In this document: positions 55,415 through 63,427 of the stretch, one piece after another
Numbering within the stretch: position 1 is the stretch's first letter
Layout: the number at the start of each line of letters is the position of its first letter
Source of the DNA: Crocinitomicaceae bacterium
GTDB lineage: Bacteria > Bacteroidota > Bacteroidia > Flavobacteriales_D > Crocinitomicaceae
Direction: 5' to 3'
Length of the DNA: 64,000 nt
Assembly: GCA_023957475.1 (NCBI GenBank)
Contig: JAMLHA010000006.1
Location: 1-64,000, forward strand
Notes under the pieces: model-generated
Database searches by the model: none
Seen by the model: the letters and a program-made list of their open reading frames with translations, nothing else
Told to the model about the DNA's origin: nothing
Program-made: the position numbers and the translations under genes

Positions 55415-55526
55415 CTCTATTGAACTTCATTTCTTTAATAATTTTTGTCTTCTTTTTTGGAAAGTATTCTTCGTCTGTTGAACCAACGGTGATTGGTGGA
55501 TCTTTAGGAAATTGTTCTAAATACAT
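55401..55526 (-). CDS. Possible 41-residue ORF upstream of the membrane protein (cassette 7)
   Basis: Starts MYLEQFPKDPPITVGSTDEE, a hydrophilic sequence with Lys-rich end, and overlaps the next start by 14 bases. It could be a leader peptide, a small protein or part of a frameshifted N-terminus. Confidence 0.3.
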   Translation of the reverse strand: MYLEQFPKDPPITVGSTDEEYFPKKKTKIIKEMKFNRDAKF

Positions 55527-55568
55527 TTTTTTAATTAAGTTACATTTGTCGTGTTAATCTGTTGAATA

Positions 55569-56249
55569 TTATTGCCCCAAACAGCTTCTATCTCGTTTAT
55601 AAACTACTCTCTTTCCGAGAAAATTCTCAATAGTCAATTTGTTCTTTTTTATGTTAAGTATTTCTCGCGTACCATAACTACCTTCAACCCATTTTATAAA
55701 AATTCTAGTGCCAATTATCTCTAAACTAAAAAATGGAAATGAATTAATATACACCCTCCCGTATTCACTTCCAAAGTTTCTTTCCTTGTTATATTCAAAT
55801 TGATGAGACTTTGTTTTCCAACACCCGACCATTTCGTTTTGAATTATTTTGAATTTTGTACTATCTACGGAAACAATACAACCAATATTTCGTTTATAAA
55901 CTACCCTCTTTCCGTTAACATTCTCAACCGTTAATTTGTTCTTTTTTATGCTAACTATTTTTTGCAGATTACTACCGCCTGTCAACTCAACCCATTCTAT
56001 AAAGATTTCATTGTCAATTATTTTCAAAATAAAAAATGGAGCTGAAGAATGAATTCTGCTTTTATATTCATATCCAAAATTTCTTTCCTTTTCATATTTG
56101 AATTGATAATACTTTGTGTTCCAACACCCGACCATTTCGTTTTGGATTAATCTGAATTTTGTGCTATCTACGGAAACAGTATTTGAAGTCTGTGCCTTGG
56201 CAAGTGACATAGACGCCATTAACATAACCGTAAAAACGAAGAATTTCAT
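55569..56249 (-). CDS. Secreted protein with two tandem copies of a lipocalin-like domain (cassette 7)
   Basis: 226 residues from the ATG at 56249 (signal KFFVFTVMLMASMSLAKAQ). After the signal there are two consecutive domains of about 100 residues that align throughout: SVDSTKFRLIQNEMVGCWNT and SVDSTKFKIIQNEMVGCWKT open them, KERNFG sits in both, and GKRVVYKRNIGC / GKRVVYKRDRSC close them. This is a recent internal duplication. The conserved GCW and beta-rich pattern suggest a lipocalin-like beta-barrel. No ligand inferred. Confidence 0.65.
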   Translation of the reverse strand: MKFFVFTVMLMASMSLAKAQTSNTVSVDSTKFRLIQNEMVGCWNTKYYQFKYEKERNFGYEYKSRIHSSAPFFILKIIDNEIFIEWVELTGGSNLQKIVSIKKNKLTVENVNGKRVVYKRNIGCIVSVDSTKFKIIQNEMVGCWKTKSHQFEYNKERNFGSEYGRVYINSFPFFSLEIIGTRIFIKWVEGSYGTREILNIKKNKLTIENFLGKRVVYKRDRSCLGQ

Positions 56250-56307
56250 ACTAAATTGCATTTCGAAGAGCGTGTATAAAAAAAGAGAATTGTACTGATT
56301 TAAGTCA

Positions 56308-59115
56308 TTAATTTTTTACAAATATTGCTGAATTTACATCTGTTTTTAGCATATAAATACCTAGTGATAATTGCTCAACATTCAGTATGTTTTTCCCTTT
56401 TTTAAGTGAGTAGGAACAAATTATTTTTCCGAGAACATCAACAATCTCAACATAGGAATCTGTGGCTAATTCCACAATCAATTCCGTTTTTGTCGGATTT
56501 GGATAAATTTTCCAGTCGTTTTGGTTAATTGATTTTAGCCCCAAATGAGAAATCGAGATGCAATCTGAAATTACAGAACACCCATCTTTTGTTATTTTTA
56601 CAGCATAAATGCCATTCGTTTCAGGAGTGAATGACTGTGAGATTGCTCCTGAAATTGGTTTATTACCATTGCAATTAATCCATTGATAACTTGCTCCCGT
56701 CTGATTAGATGTTATTGTTGTATCATCTATATTAATGGAGATATCAATGTAATCAATGTTGAGATTTAGTGTAACAATGCTGTCACAACCCTTAACATTT
56801 GTTAAAGCAAATGTAGCCGTGGTGTTGTCAGAAGTGTATTCAATGTTGTCAATCCAAGTGTATGAATTACAAGCCGATATATTATCAATTCCTGTATTGG
56901 AATAATTAACTTCTAATTTCAAAAATATAATACTGTCACACCCAATATTGTTCTGAAAACTTACCAAAGCAGTATTATTGCTCTCAGTATATGTCTCTCC
57001 GTTAATCCAAGTAAAGCTATCACAAGCAATTACCTCCTGCACAATACTATCTGCTGTTCCAATTGTTAGATTTAATGTAATTATACTATCACAACCAAGA
57101 GCATTTGGAAGTAAATAAGTGTCTATAATGGAGTTATAATAGGTAACACCATTTATCCAAGTAAAACTATCACACGCTGCTACCGTTTGAATGGAACTAG
57201 ATGAATTTAAAATTGTTAAATCCAATTTGACGACACTATCACAACCATTCATGTTTGTTAAAGTATGTGTTGCTAATGAATTATCAGCATAATAGCTATT
57301 TCCGTCTATCCATGTCATACTGTCACAGGCAACAACGGTCATTACTGTGGTGTCGGAATAATTGACGGTTAATTTTAAAGACTTTACAAGATTACAACCT
57401 GTTGGATTTGAGATTGTAAATAGTGCAGTATCATTATCTGCTGTGTAAGTATTTCCGTCTATCCATGTAAAACTATTACATACTATAATTGTATCTGTTG
57501 CATAACTCGTATATGACAGACTTAAATCAAGATAGACGGTACTGTCACACCCTGTTGCGTTTGGTATTATAACAGACGCTGTGCTATTACTAGAAGTGTA
57601 AGTAATTCCATCTATCCACTTGAGGCTATCGCAAGCAAAAACGACATCTGTCCCGACAGAATTACATGTTAGTTTAACAACAAAAATATCATTCGATGAC
57701 GCTTTTGAGGTTAAATTTTTTACGGCTGTTCCTGGGTCGAAGTCAGCTGTTCCACTATAATAACCAGCTATAACAACATCTCCTCTTCCCGTTACTGCAA
57801 TAGCTTTTCCATAATCGTCTGATGCACCGCCCATCGCTTTTGCAAATATATATTCTCCATTCCTATCTAGTTTCAGCACAAAAACATCTTGTGTTACAGT
57901 TACATTATCATGTGTAGGTTTGGACTTTATTATTGAAGTTCCAACTCCGGGATTAAAATCAACCTCGCCTTTAAATGTCCCTGTTACATAAACATTAATC
58001 GAATCATCTAATGCAATTCCGTAACCATAATCACCAAAATGACTTCCTATTTTCTTAGCCCATAGATAATCACCATTTTCATCAAGTTTTGCAACGAAAA
58101 CATCACTGGAGCTTGCTGTACTTGTCAGAATATTACCTCCTATACCAGGATTAAAGTCCACTGTATTCCAAAAGTAACCAGAAATAAATACATTTTCTAA
58201 AGTATCAACGGCTATGGCAGAACCTGTTCCCCTGCCATAAAAACTTTTTGCCCATACAAAATCCCCATTCGTATCAAGTTTTACAATAAACACATCCTGA
58301 CTACCTTCTGAAGTTAATTCAAAAACACCTACTCCTGGGTCAAAATCAACAGTACCACGAAAGGAGCCTGTTGTATAAACAAAGCCATTATTATCAGCCG
58401 TTATACCATTTCCCATATCAGTGAAACCTCCTCCAAATTTTCTTGCCCATTTAAAGTGTCCATCAGTATCTAAGTTCAAAATAAAAATATCTTTATCTCC
58501 TGCTGCAGTTAGTACAGATTCTTCAATTCCAGGGTCAAAGTCAACAGATAACGAAAAATATCCCGTTACATAAATATTGTTATTCATTACCTTTATAGAT
58601 TGCCCAACATCACTATTACCTCCTCCCATCGTTTTGACCCAAACGAAATTTCCGTCAATGTCTAGTTTTACAATAAAAATATCGTCTCCACCATTTGAAG
58701 TTATTGACAGCTCTCCTTCTCCTGGGTCAAAATCAACAGGCCCTGTTCTGAAAGAGCCTGTTATATAAACATTCTGGTTGTCATCAACACTAATGGAATA
58801 CCCACTGTCAAAACTTGCTCCTCCGATTGATTTCGCCCAAATCAAATTACCAAAAGCATTTAGCTTTTGAATAAAAATATCGTAATTACCAGCACTTGTT
58901 AACGTCATTACGGTACTGCTTGGGTCAAAATCACCTGACTCATTAAAATAGCCTGTGGTGTAAACATTTCCCAAATCATCAATAGTCGTAGAAAAACCTT
59001 GGTCGTTTTCTATTCCACCCATAGATTTTGCCCATTCATAACTTTGGGAAACTGCTGATAATGAAATGAAAAATAATATAATTAATAAACTTAATTTACG
59101 TAAAAGCATTTTCAT
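56308..59115 (-). CDS. SBBP-type beta-propeller surface protein with T9SS type A sorting signal (cassette 7)
   Basis: 935 residues with a signal peptide. Seven propeller-like repeats of about 60 residues (WAKSMGG, then VYVTGSF, then VDFDPG) span about 30-490. Six repeats of a second type, CDSFTWINGxxYT with GCDSIxxLxL, follow to about 830. The end (IYPNPTKTELIVEL, ...GIYMLKTDVNSAIF) is a type A sorting domain. It is exported by T9SS and displayed, and is much larger than a normal cassette gene, reading in the opposite direction to the array. Confidence 0.85.
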   Translation of the reverse strand: MKMLLRKLSLLIILFFISLSAVSQSYEWAKSMGGIENDQGFSTTIDDLGNVYTTGYFNESGDFDPSSTVMTLTSAGNYDIFIQKLNAFGNLIWAKSIGGASFDSGYSISVDDNQNVYITGSFRTGPVDFDPGEGELSITSNGGDDIFIVKLDIDGNFVWVKTMGGGNSDVGQSIKVMNNNIYVTGYFSLSVDFDPGIEESVLTAAGDKDIFILNLDTDGHFKWARKFGGGFTDMGNGITADNNGFVYTTGSFRGTVDFDPGVGVFELTSEGSQDVFIVKLDTNGDFVWAKSFYGRGTGSAIAVDTLENVFISGYFWNTVDFNPGIGGNILTSTASSSDVFVAKLDENGDYLWAKKIGSHFGDYGYGIALDDSINVYVTGTFKGEVDFNPGVGTSIIKSKPTHDNVTVTQDVFVLKLDRNGEYIFAKAMGGASDDYGKAIAVTGRGDVVIAGYYSGTADFDPGTAVKNLTSKASSNDIFVVKLTCNSVGTDVVFACDSLKWIDGITYTSSNSTASVIIPNATGCDSTVYLDLSLSYTSYATDTIIVCNSFTWIDGNTYTADNDTALFTISNPTGCNLVKSLKLTVNYSDTTVMTVVACDSMTWIDGNSYYADNSLATHTLTNMNGCDSVVKLDLTILNSSSSIQTVAACDSFTWINGVTYYNSIIDTYLLPNALGCDSIITLNLTIGTADSIVQEVIACDSFTWINGETYTESNNTALVSFQNNIGCDSIIFLKLEVNYSNTGIDNISACNSYTWIDNIEYTSDNTTATFALTNVKGCDSIVTLNLNIDYIDISINIDDTTITSNQTGASYQWINCNGNKPISGAISQSFTPETNGIYAVKITKDGCSVISDCISISHLGLKSINQNDWKIYPNPTKTELIVELATDSYVEIVDVLGKIICSYSLKKGKNILNVEQLSLGIYMLKTDVNSAIFVKN

Positions 59116-59171
59116 AGCTGTATTGTTTAAGAATAAAGTAATGATACAAATTTAATATTAATTAACTGCTG

Positions 59172-59203
59172 TTTGTGAAACGAGAGAAAAAAATGTATTT
59201 TTG
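59172..59203 (+). promoter_or_regulatory. Promoter for the truncated 59222 gene
   Basis: TTTG at 59172-59175, 20 bases, TATTTTTG at 59196-59203, 18 bp before the ATG. Confidence 0.7.
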
Positions 59204-59221
59204 AACTTCATTATAATAACT

Positions 59222-59890
59222 ATGGCAACATTTAAGTCAAAAGAAGAATTACTAAAAGCGATTGAAGTCGGTTTTGAGGCGATTAACCAAGGAACAATTA
59301 ATTTGGAACAGATGGACGAATTGGTAAATTCTGCACGTGATTTGTACGAGCGAACGGTTATCATTCGTCATAAATCGTTGGAATTACTTGTTGCAAATCA
59401 GTCTGTTAGCTTTGAAAAAGACGTTCACGAAACCGTTGCGCCTGTTATAGAACACGCAACACCAGCGTTTGCAACAGAAGAATTGATTATTGAAGAACCG
59501 CTTACGCCAAGCGAAGACGAAACCCCGATTTTAGTTGCCAATGATGTGGTAGAAGACAAGTCGGAGTTTACTTCCTCTTTTTCGGTGCAAGACAAAGAAG
59601 ACGGTTTTGCGTTTGATTTATTTGAGCAGCCAATCGAAGACGAACCGCAAAATCTTTTTGCAGGCGAAGTTGTTGAAGAAACGTTTGTGCAAGAAGAACC
59701 GCTAGCGGAAATTCACGCCGAAGAACCTGAGGTGGAAATGCCTAAAGCGATTCACGAAATCATGCAGGAAAATATTGGTGAATTTTCAGTTGAGGCGATT
59801 TTGGAAGAAGAGCAACGTACTGAAAAAGAATATGTTGAAGATACTTTTTCCGAACCAACGTTTGAAAATCCTGTGGCAGAAACACCTGCA
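59222..59890 (+). pseudogene. 5' part of an acidic conserved gene, cut off near 59890 (cassette 7)
   Basis: The first ~220 residues (ATFKSKEELLKAIEVGFEAI, DELVNSARDLYERTVIIRHK, then an acidic linker) look like a real conserved Bacteroidota protein of unknown function. After about residue 222 the reading switches to Cys/Ser-rich sequence that is the antisense of the opposite gene. The missing C-terminus would be a small alpha-helical domain. The gene keeps its own promoter. Confidence 0.6.
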
Positions 59891-61317
59891 TCAAACTGCG
59901 TTGATTGTGCGGTTAGTTTATTTACTTCTTTGGAAAGTTCAAAACGGTCACTTGTTCGAGTGTTCGTTTCTGTCTCTTGGTTGGTTTCGTGTTCTGAAAA
60001 AGAAAGTTCTTCTTGTGTTTTTTTGTTACGGTGTGTTTTTTCTTTTTTCTCGCCTGCTAAAACATTTTCGATATGTGCAATTTCATCTGCCTCATAACGC
60101 ACTAATTCTTGACGAATAACATTGGCGTAACCAGTTCCCAAAATCTGTATGTATGATTTTTCGGGATTATCCGCCATGAGTTGGTGCAACAAACGACAAT
60201 GCGAAACAGCTTCTTCTTTCGGTCTACAAATTACATCTTCTTGTATAGCATTGTTTATCGAAATTAAAGTATTTCCGATTAAAACAACTTTTTCACGTTT
60301 AGCGTACAGTGCCAATTCTTTGGAAATACTCGTAATTTTTGCGTCAATTTTCTTTACCGCAAAAAGAACATTTATATTATTTCCTTGAATACCGAGATTA
60401 CTGAAAACCGTTTTTGTAGGGAGTGACAAGGTTTCATAATAGGCAACAGTTAATTCTTCGGCAAAAGGTTCATTAATGTATCTTTCATAAGCTAAGTTTA
60501 ACTCCTCATCAATATTTTTAGGTGAAATGTTGTTCCTGCCTAAAAATTCTGTTTCGATAGCATTTTTGAGTGATGTTTTATATTCATCAGCCGACATTTT
60601 AGCTTTTTTGAGTTGTTGCGTTTGAAATTCATACGTTGAAAGAATTTCTTCTTTTGCGGACTGATATAAATTTAATTCCTCCAAGAGCTCCTCGTAATGC
60701 GTATCGGGAACAGGTGGCGGAGGTGTTGGCTCATTGGTTGCTTTTTTCGGTAAAGGAAAAATTGGTTTGGGCAATATCACCCGAGATTTGTTCCAATATT
60801 CCAGTAATTCTTCTTTTTTAATCGGTTCAGGTTTAGACGCTAAAGTTGTTACTTGTATTTTCTTTAGTATTCCAATAAATTTTGTAACCAACACTAAATC
60901 ATTGGTCAATGGATTAATTTTGTGTATAATAAAATGTGCAATCGTATTATCCCAAAAAATCGATTCATGCTCGATTAAATCAAATAACGGATTATCGGGT
61001 TCAATATCGGGAATTTCATCGGGGTCATTTTTTGAGAGTATTTCAATCGCTACATCAAAAGCAGGAAATAAATCTAACAAGTCTGATTTTTCATGAATAG
61101 CATCTGCATTATTATCCAAATAACCTTGGGCAATGCTTTCAAAAGCAGTTAACGATTCGTTTTCTTCGCTTGCTTGAGTTAGTTCTTCTATGAGCGTACT
61201 CGCAGGTTCGACATCGTATTTTACGAGAAATTTTTGTATAATTTCCGTTGAAACTTTAGCAATATTACCAACTACTAAATGCGGGTAATAAGAGTGTTGA
61301 ACTTTTTTATCTGACAT
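59890..61317 (-). pseudogene. 5' part of a large unknown gene, cut off near 59890 (cassette 7)
   Basis: About 476 residues from the ATG at 61317 read as real protein (YPHLVVGNIAKVSTEII at the start, a Pro-rich linker, coiled coils, and the segment RYEADEIAHIENVLAGEKKE followed by Lys/Glu-rich coil). A similar segment is known to me from very large uncharacterised Bacteroidota proteins linked to contractile injection or toxin loci, but I cannot confirm this. Beyond about 59890 the frame is only the antisense of the plus-strand gene, so it is 3' truncated. Confidence 0.5.
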
Positions 61318-61503
61318 AGCCGTACGTTTTTGTTGTTTAGCAACTAGATTTTAGAAACAAATTTACGATTTATTTTGAATAATAAAAAATATATCTCGAA
61401 AAAAACTTACCAGCTTAGGGCATCATTAAGCTCCTTGAATTTCTGTGATTTATAAAAAGATTAGGGGAATATATTCAAAATAAATACAAGAAATTTCCAA
61501 CGA

Positions 61504-61640
61504 ACCACTAACAAGGCGTTCAGAGCAAAAGCCAAAAAACGCTTCGTGTTTAAGATTTTTGTTTAAATTTGAGTTCGTGCTTTGTGCTTGAAATCTTCGC
61601 AAGAATGGCTTCTGCTCCGAGCGCCTAAAACGTTATGCAC
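61504..61640 (+). other. attC site G (ends cassette 7, 137 bp)
   Basis: ACCACTAAC ... CGTTATGCAC. Arms AAGGCGTTCAGAGCAaAAGCCA and TGGCTTCTGCTCCGAGCGCCT pair. Loop has the exact box TAAATTTG (61564-61571, offset 60). Confidence 0.92.
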
Positions 61641-61722
61641 AAGCAAATTTAACAATTAAAAATTTGTATTTTATGAAAATAATTCGTAATATTTGAAAAA
61701 TAAACATAAAAAAACGAACATT

Positions 61723-62076
61723 ATGGGACGTATTTGGAATGGCGAGAATGCCAAATTAAAACTAGATGAGCTTTATGTTCTTTCCGATGGTGAGAGAATA
61801 AAGCAAGCACAGATGATTCGAACTGACCTGAAAGCATGGGCGCTGGAAAACTTCTGTTTCTCTGATTTACAAAAAAGATGTTTAGAAAGTATTTCTGAAA
61901 CTTATCTTGAAGAAGTCGGACAAATGATAGCAAGAGCTATCGAAAAAAGGTATCCTATAGAACTTGCTGTTACTGATGACACTTTGCCAGTAGCACAAAG
62001 AGTTAGAAAAGGCGGTGTAGATGTGGGATGGTCTAAGGATGGTGGATTTTATATTAGAATCTGGTTTGAATGGTAA
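61723..62076 (+). CDS. Small acidic-basic protein of unknown function (cassette 8)
   Basis: 117 residues. It starts at the ATG at 61723 (RIWNGENAKLKLDELYVLS); a TTG at 61693 is less likely. A helical middle (IKQAQMIRTDLKAWALENF, CLESISETYLEEVGQMIARA) and a short tail (VDVGWSKDGGFYIRIWFEW). No family recognised. A strong terminator follows 12 bp after the stop. Confidence 0.5.
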   Translation: MGRIWNGENAKLKLDELYVLSDGERIKQAQMIRTDLKAWALENFCFSDLQKRCLESISETYLEEVGQMIARAIEKRYPIELAVTDDTLPVAQRVRKGGVDVGWSKDGGFYIRIWFEW

Positions 62077-62088
62077 TTAATTTTAATT

Positions 62089-62123
62089 AAAGCACAACAA
62101 TCTCAAAATTGTTGTGCTTTTTT
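62089..62123 (+). terminator. Strong terminator within cassette 8
   Basis: Perfect 13-bp stem AAAGCACAACAAT / ATTGTTGTGCTTT followed by six T, separating the two genes of the cassette. Confidence 0.85.
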
Positions 62124-62135
62124 ATTTGAATAATC

Positions 62136-63167
62136 ATGAAATATTTTATATCTTTTACCCTACTAATATTTACTTATTCTTTGAGTTTTAGTCAAAATAA
62201 GTATAAAACAAGTTTTGAAACTAACAATGATACAACACTGATTATTTTAAAAGTAAATTTAGATGGTAATAACTATCGTTTTATTTTTGATACAGGTGCA
62301 CAAATTAGTGTCATTTTCAATCAAAGTAATATTGACTTATCAAAATCAAGAACCGTGAAGGCTATTGACGTGTATGGTAAATCTTCTGATGTTTCTATAA
62401 TTAGAAAAAAAATCACTATACCTTCGATTAAGGCAGCAAATAAAGGTTATTGTCTAATTATGAATAATAAGCCTGCTTTTATGGATTATCTGAATATTGA
62501 CGGTATTATTGGCGCTGATTTAATAAACAAATATGATTGGAAAATTGACTTAAAGAAATTGGAAGTAATCCGTATAGATAAAAAGGATAAACCTAATTCT
62601 GATAGCTTATTTACCATCCCCACTCATTACGAAAATGAACGCACTAGAGTAATTGATACTTATGTAATAAATAATGGAGATACTTCTTCTTACACTATTG
62701 ACACAGGTGCAAGTTTAATTATAGCAGCCTATAAACCTGATTCTTTAATCAAAACCAACCAAGCAAATATACTTCAATCATACACCTATAATTTCACTAT
62801 AACAAGTAGTTATCTTGAAGATACTTCATATATTAGCATGGAAAATATTAAAATAGGGGATCTTAATATTGAAGAAATTCCATTTTCAAATCGACGTAAA
62901 ATAGGTACTCATAACACTATTGGCTTGTCTTTTTTCAAACCCTTTGGAGAGTTTTATATTTTAAATTCTAATAATATTGTTCTAACTCCAAAAGTAGAAA
63001 AATATCAATATTATTTCCCGAACTTCAAAATAATTAACGGTACAATAATGTCTCAATATCAAAAGATTAATGAACCAATATCTCCTTCTTATTTAGGAAA
63101 AAAAATTAATGAGTCAGACGAATTCAAAGTTACAGACATAAACGTTCCAATAACTAAATACAGATAA
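62136..63167 (+). CDS. Retropepsin-like aspartic protease with two active-site motifs (cassette 8)
   Basis: 343 residues with a signal peptide (ISFTLLIFTYSLSFSQ). Two pepsin-retropepsin motifs lie in one chain: FDTGAQISVIF at about 51 and IDTGASLIIAA at about 189, each followed by a glycine-containing strand (IDGIIGADL near 128 and a second near 266), so it can fold as a single-chain dimer like pepsin. Members of the gag-asp/aspartyl protease family in Bacteroidota are periplasmic. Substrate unknown. Confidence 0.72.
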   Translation: MKYFISFTLLIFTYSLSFSQNKYKTSFETNNDTTLIILKVNLDGNNYRFIFDTGAQISVIFNQSNIDLSKSRTVKAIDVYGKSSDVSIIRKKITIPSIKAANKGYCLIMNNKPAFMDYLNIDGIIGADLINKYDWKIDLKKLEVIRIDKKDKPNSDSLFTIPTHYENERTRVIDTYVINNGDTSSYTIDTGASLIIAAYKPDSLIKTNQANILQSYTYNFTITSSYLEDTSYISMENIKIGDLNIEEIPFSNRRKIGTHNTIGLSFFKPFGEFYILNSNNIVLTPKVEKYQYYFPNFKIINGTIMSQYQKINEPISPSYLGKKINESDEFKVTDINVPITKYR

Positions 63168-63174
63168 TAAGCCA

Positions 63175-63308
63175 GTGCATAACAAGTCATCTTGTGCAAG
63201 CTGGGTAAATCGCTTCGATTTACCATTTATCGAAAGAAAAATAGTTGTATCTTCGTGTCTAAGTTTAACGTAAAGAGCCAGCCTGCACAAGGTGCCAAAC
63301 CGTCAAAC
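63175..63308 (+). other. attC site H (ends cassette 8), with atypical core
   Basis: GTGCATAAC ... CCGTCAAAC. Arms TCATCTTGTGCAaGCTGG and CCAGCcTGCACAAGGTGc pair and the loop matches site C, with TATCTTCG at 63248-63255 (offset 73). The end is GTC instead of GTT at the crossover. Confidence 0.85.
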
Positions 63309-63427
63309 TGTCTAAACCACGAAGTAGCAGCGAAGCTAAACCCTCCAATCCTTATTAACACTCTAATTGTCAATAAATTAACATTAATCAAATTGTTTAA
63401 TTAATTGATATTCAGTATATTTACCTT

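Larger units (their letters stand above)
43257..63302 (+). mobile_element. Integron-type cassette array of eight cassettes without an integrase in the window
   Basis: Eight segments end with attC-like sites in the same orientation. Cassettes (from the base after the core G to the next core G): 43257-45182, 45183-47992, 47993-51770, 51771-53103, 53104-54031, 54032-54730, 54731-61632, 61633-63302. For each, the first 9-10 bases, starting at the preceding core G, are the reverse complement of the bases opening the attC at its own end, which is what integrase-mediated excision and insertion of circles produces. Most genes read left to right toward their attC, except inside the seventh cassette. 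In two or more cassettes the last stop codon lies inside the attC. With no tyrosine integrase present this is either the distal part of an integron or a CALIN-type cluster. Confidence 0.88.

Noticed and set aside
59891..60097. Plus-strand coding beyond the breakpoint
   Set aside because: The Cys/Ser-rich translation is the antisense of the minus-strand gene.
44992..63308. Reading the attC hairpins as terminators or REP/IS200-type hairpins
   Set aside because: They lack T runs in the right place, differ in arm sequence while remaining self-complementary, and match the opposite ends of their own cassettes, which only integron recombination explains well.
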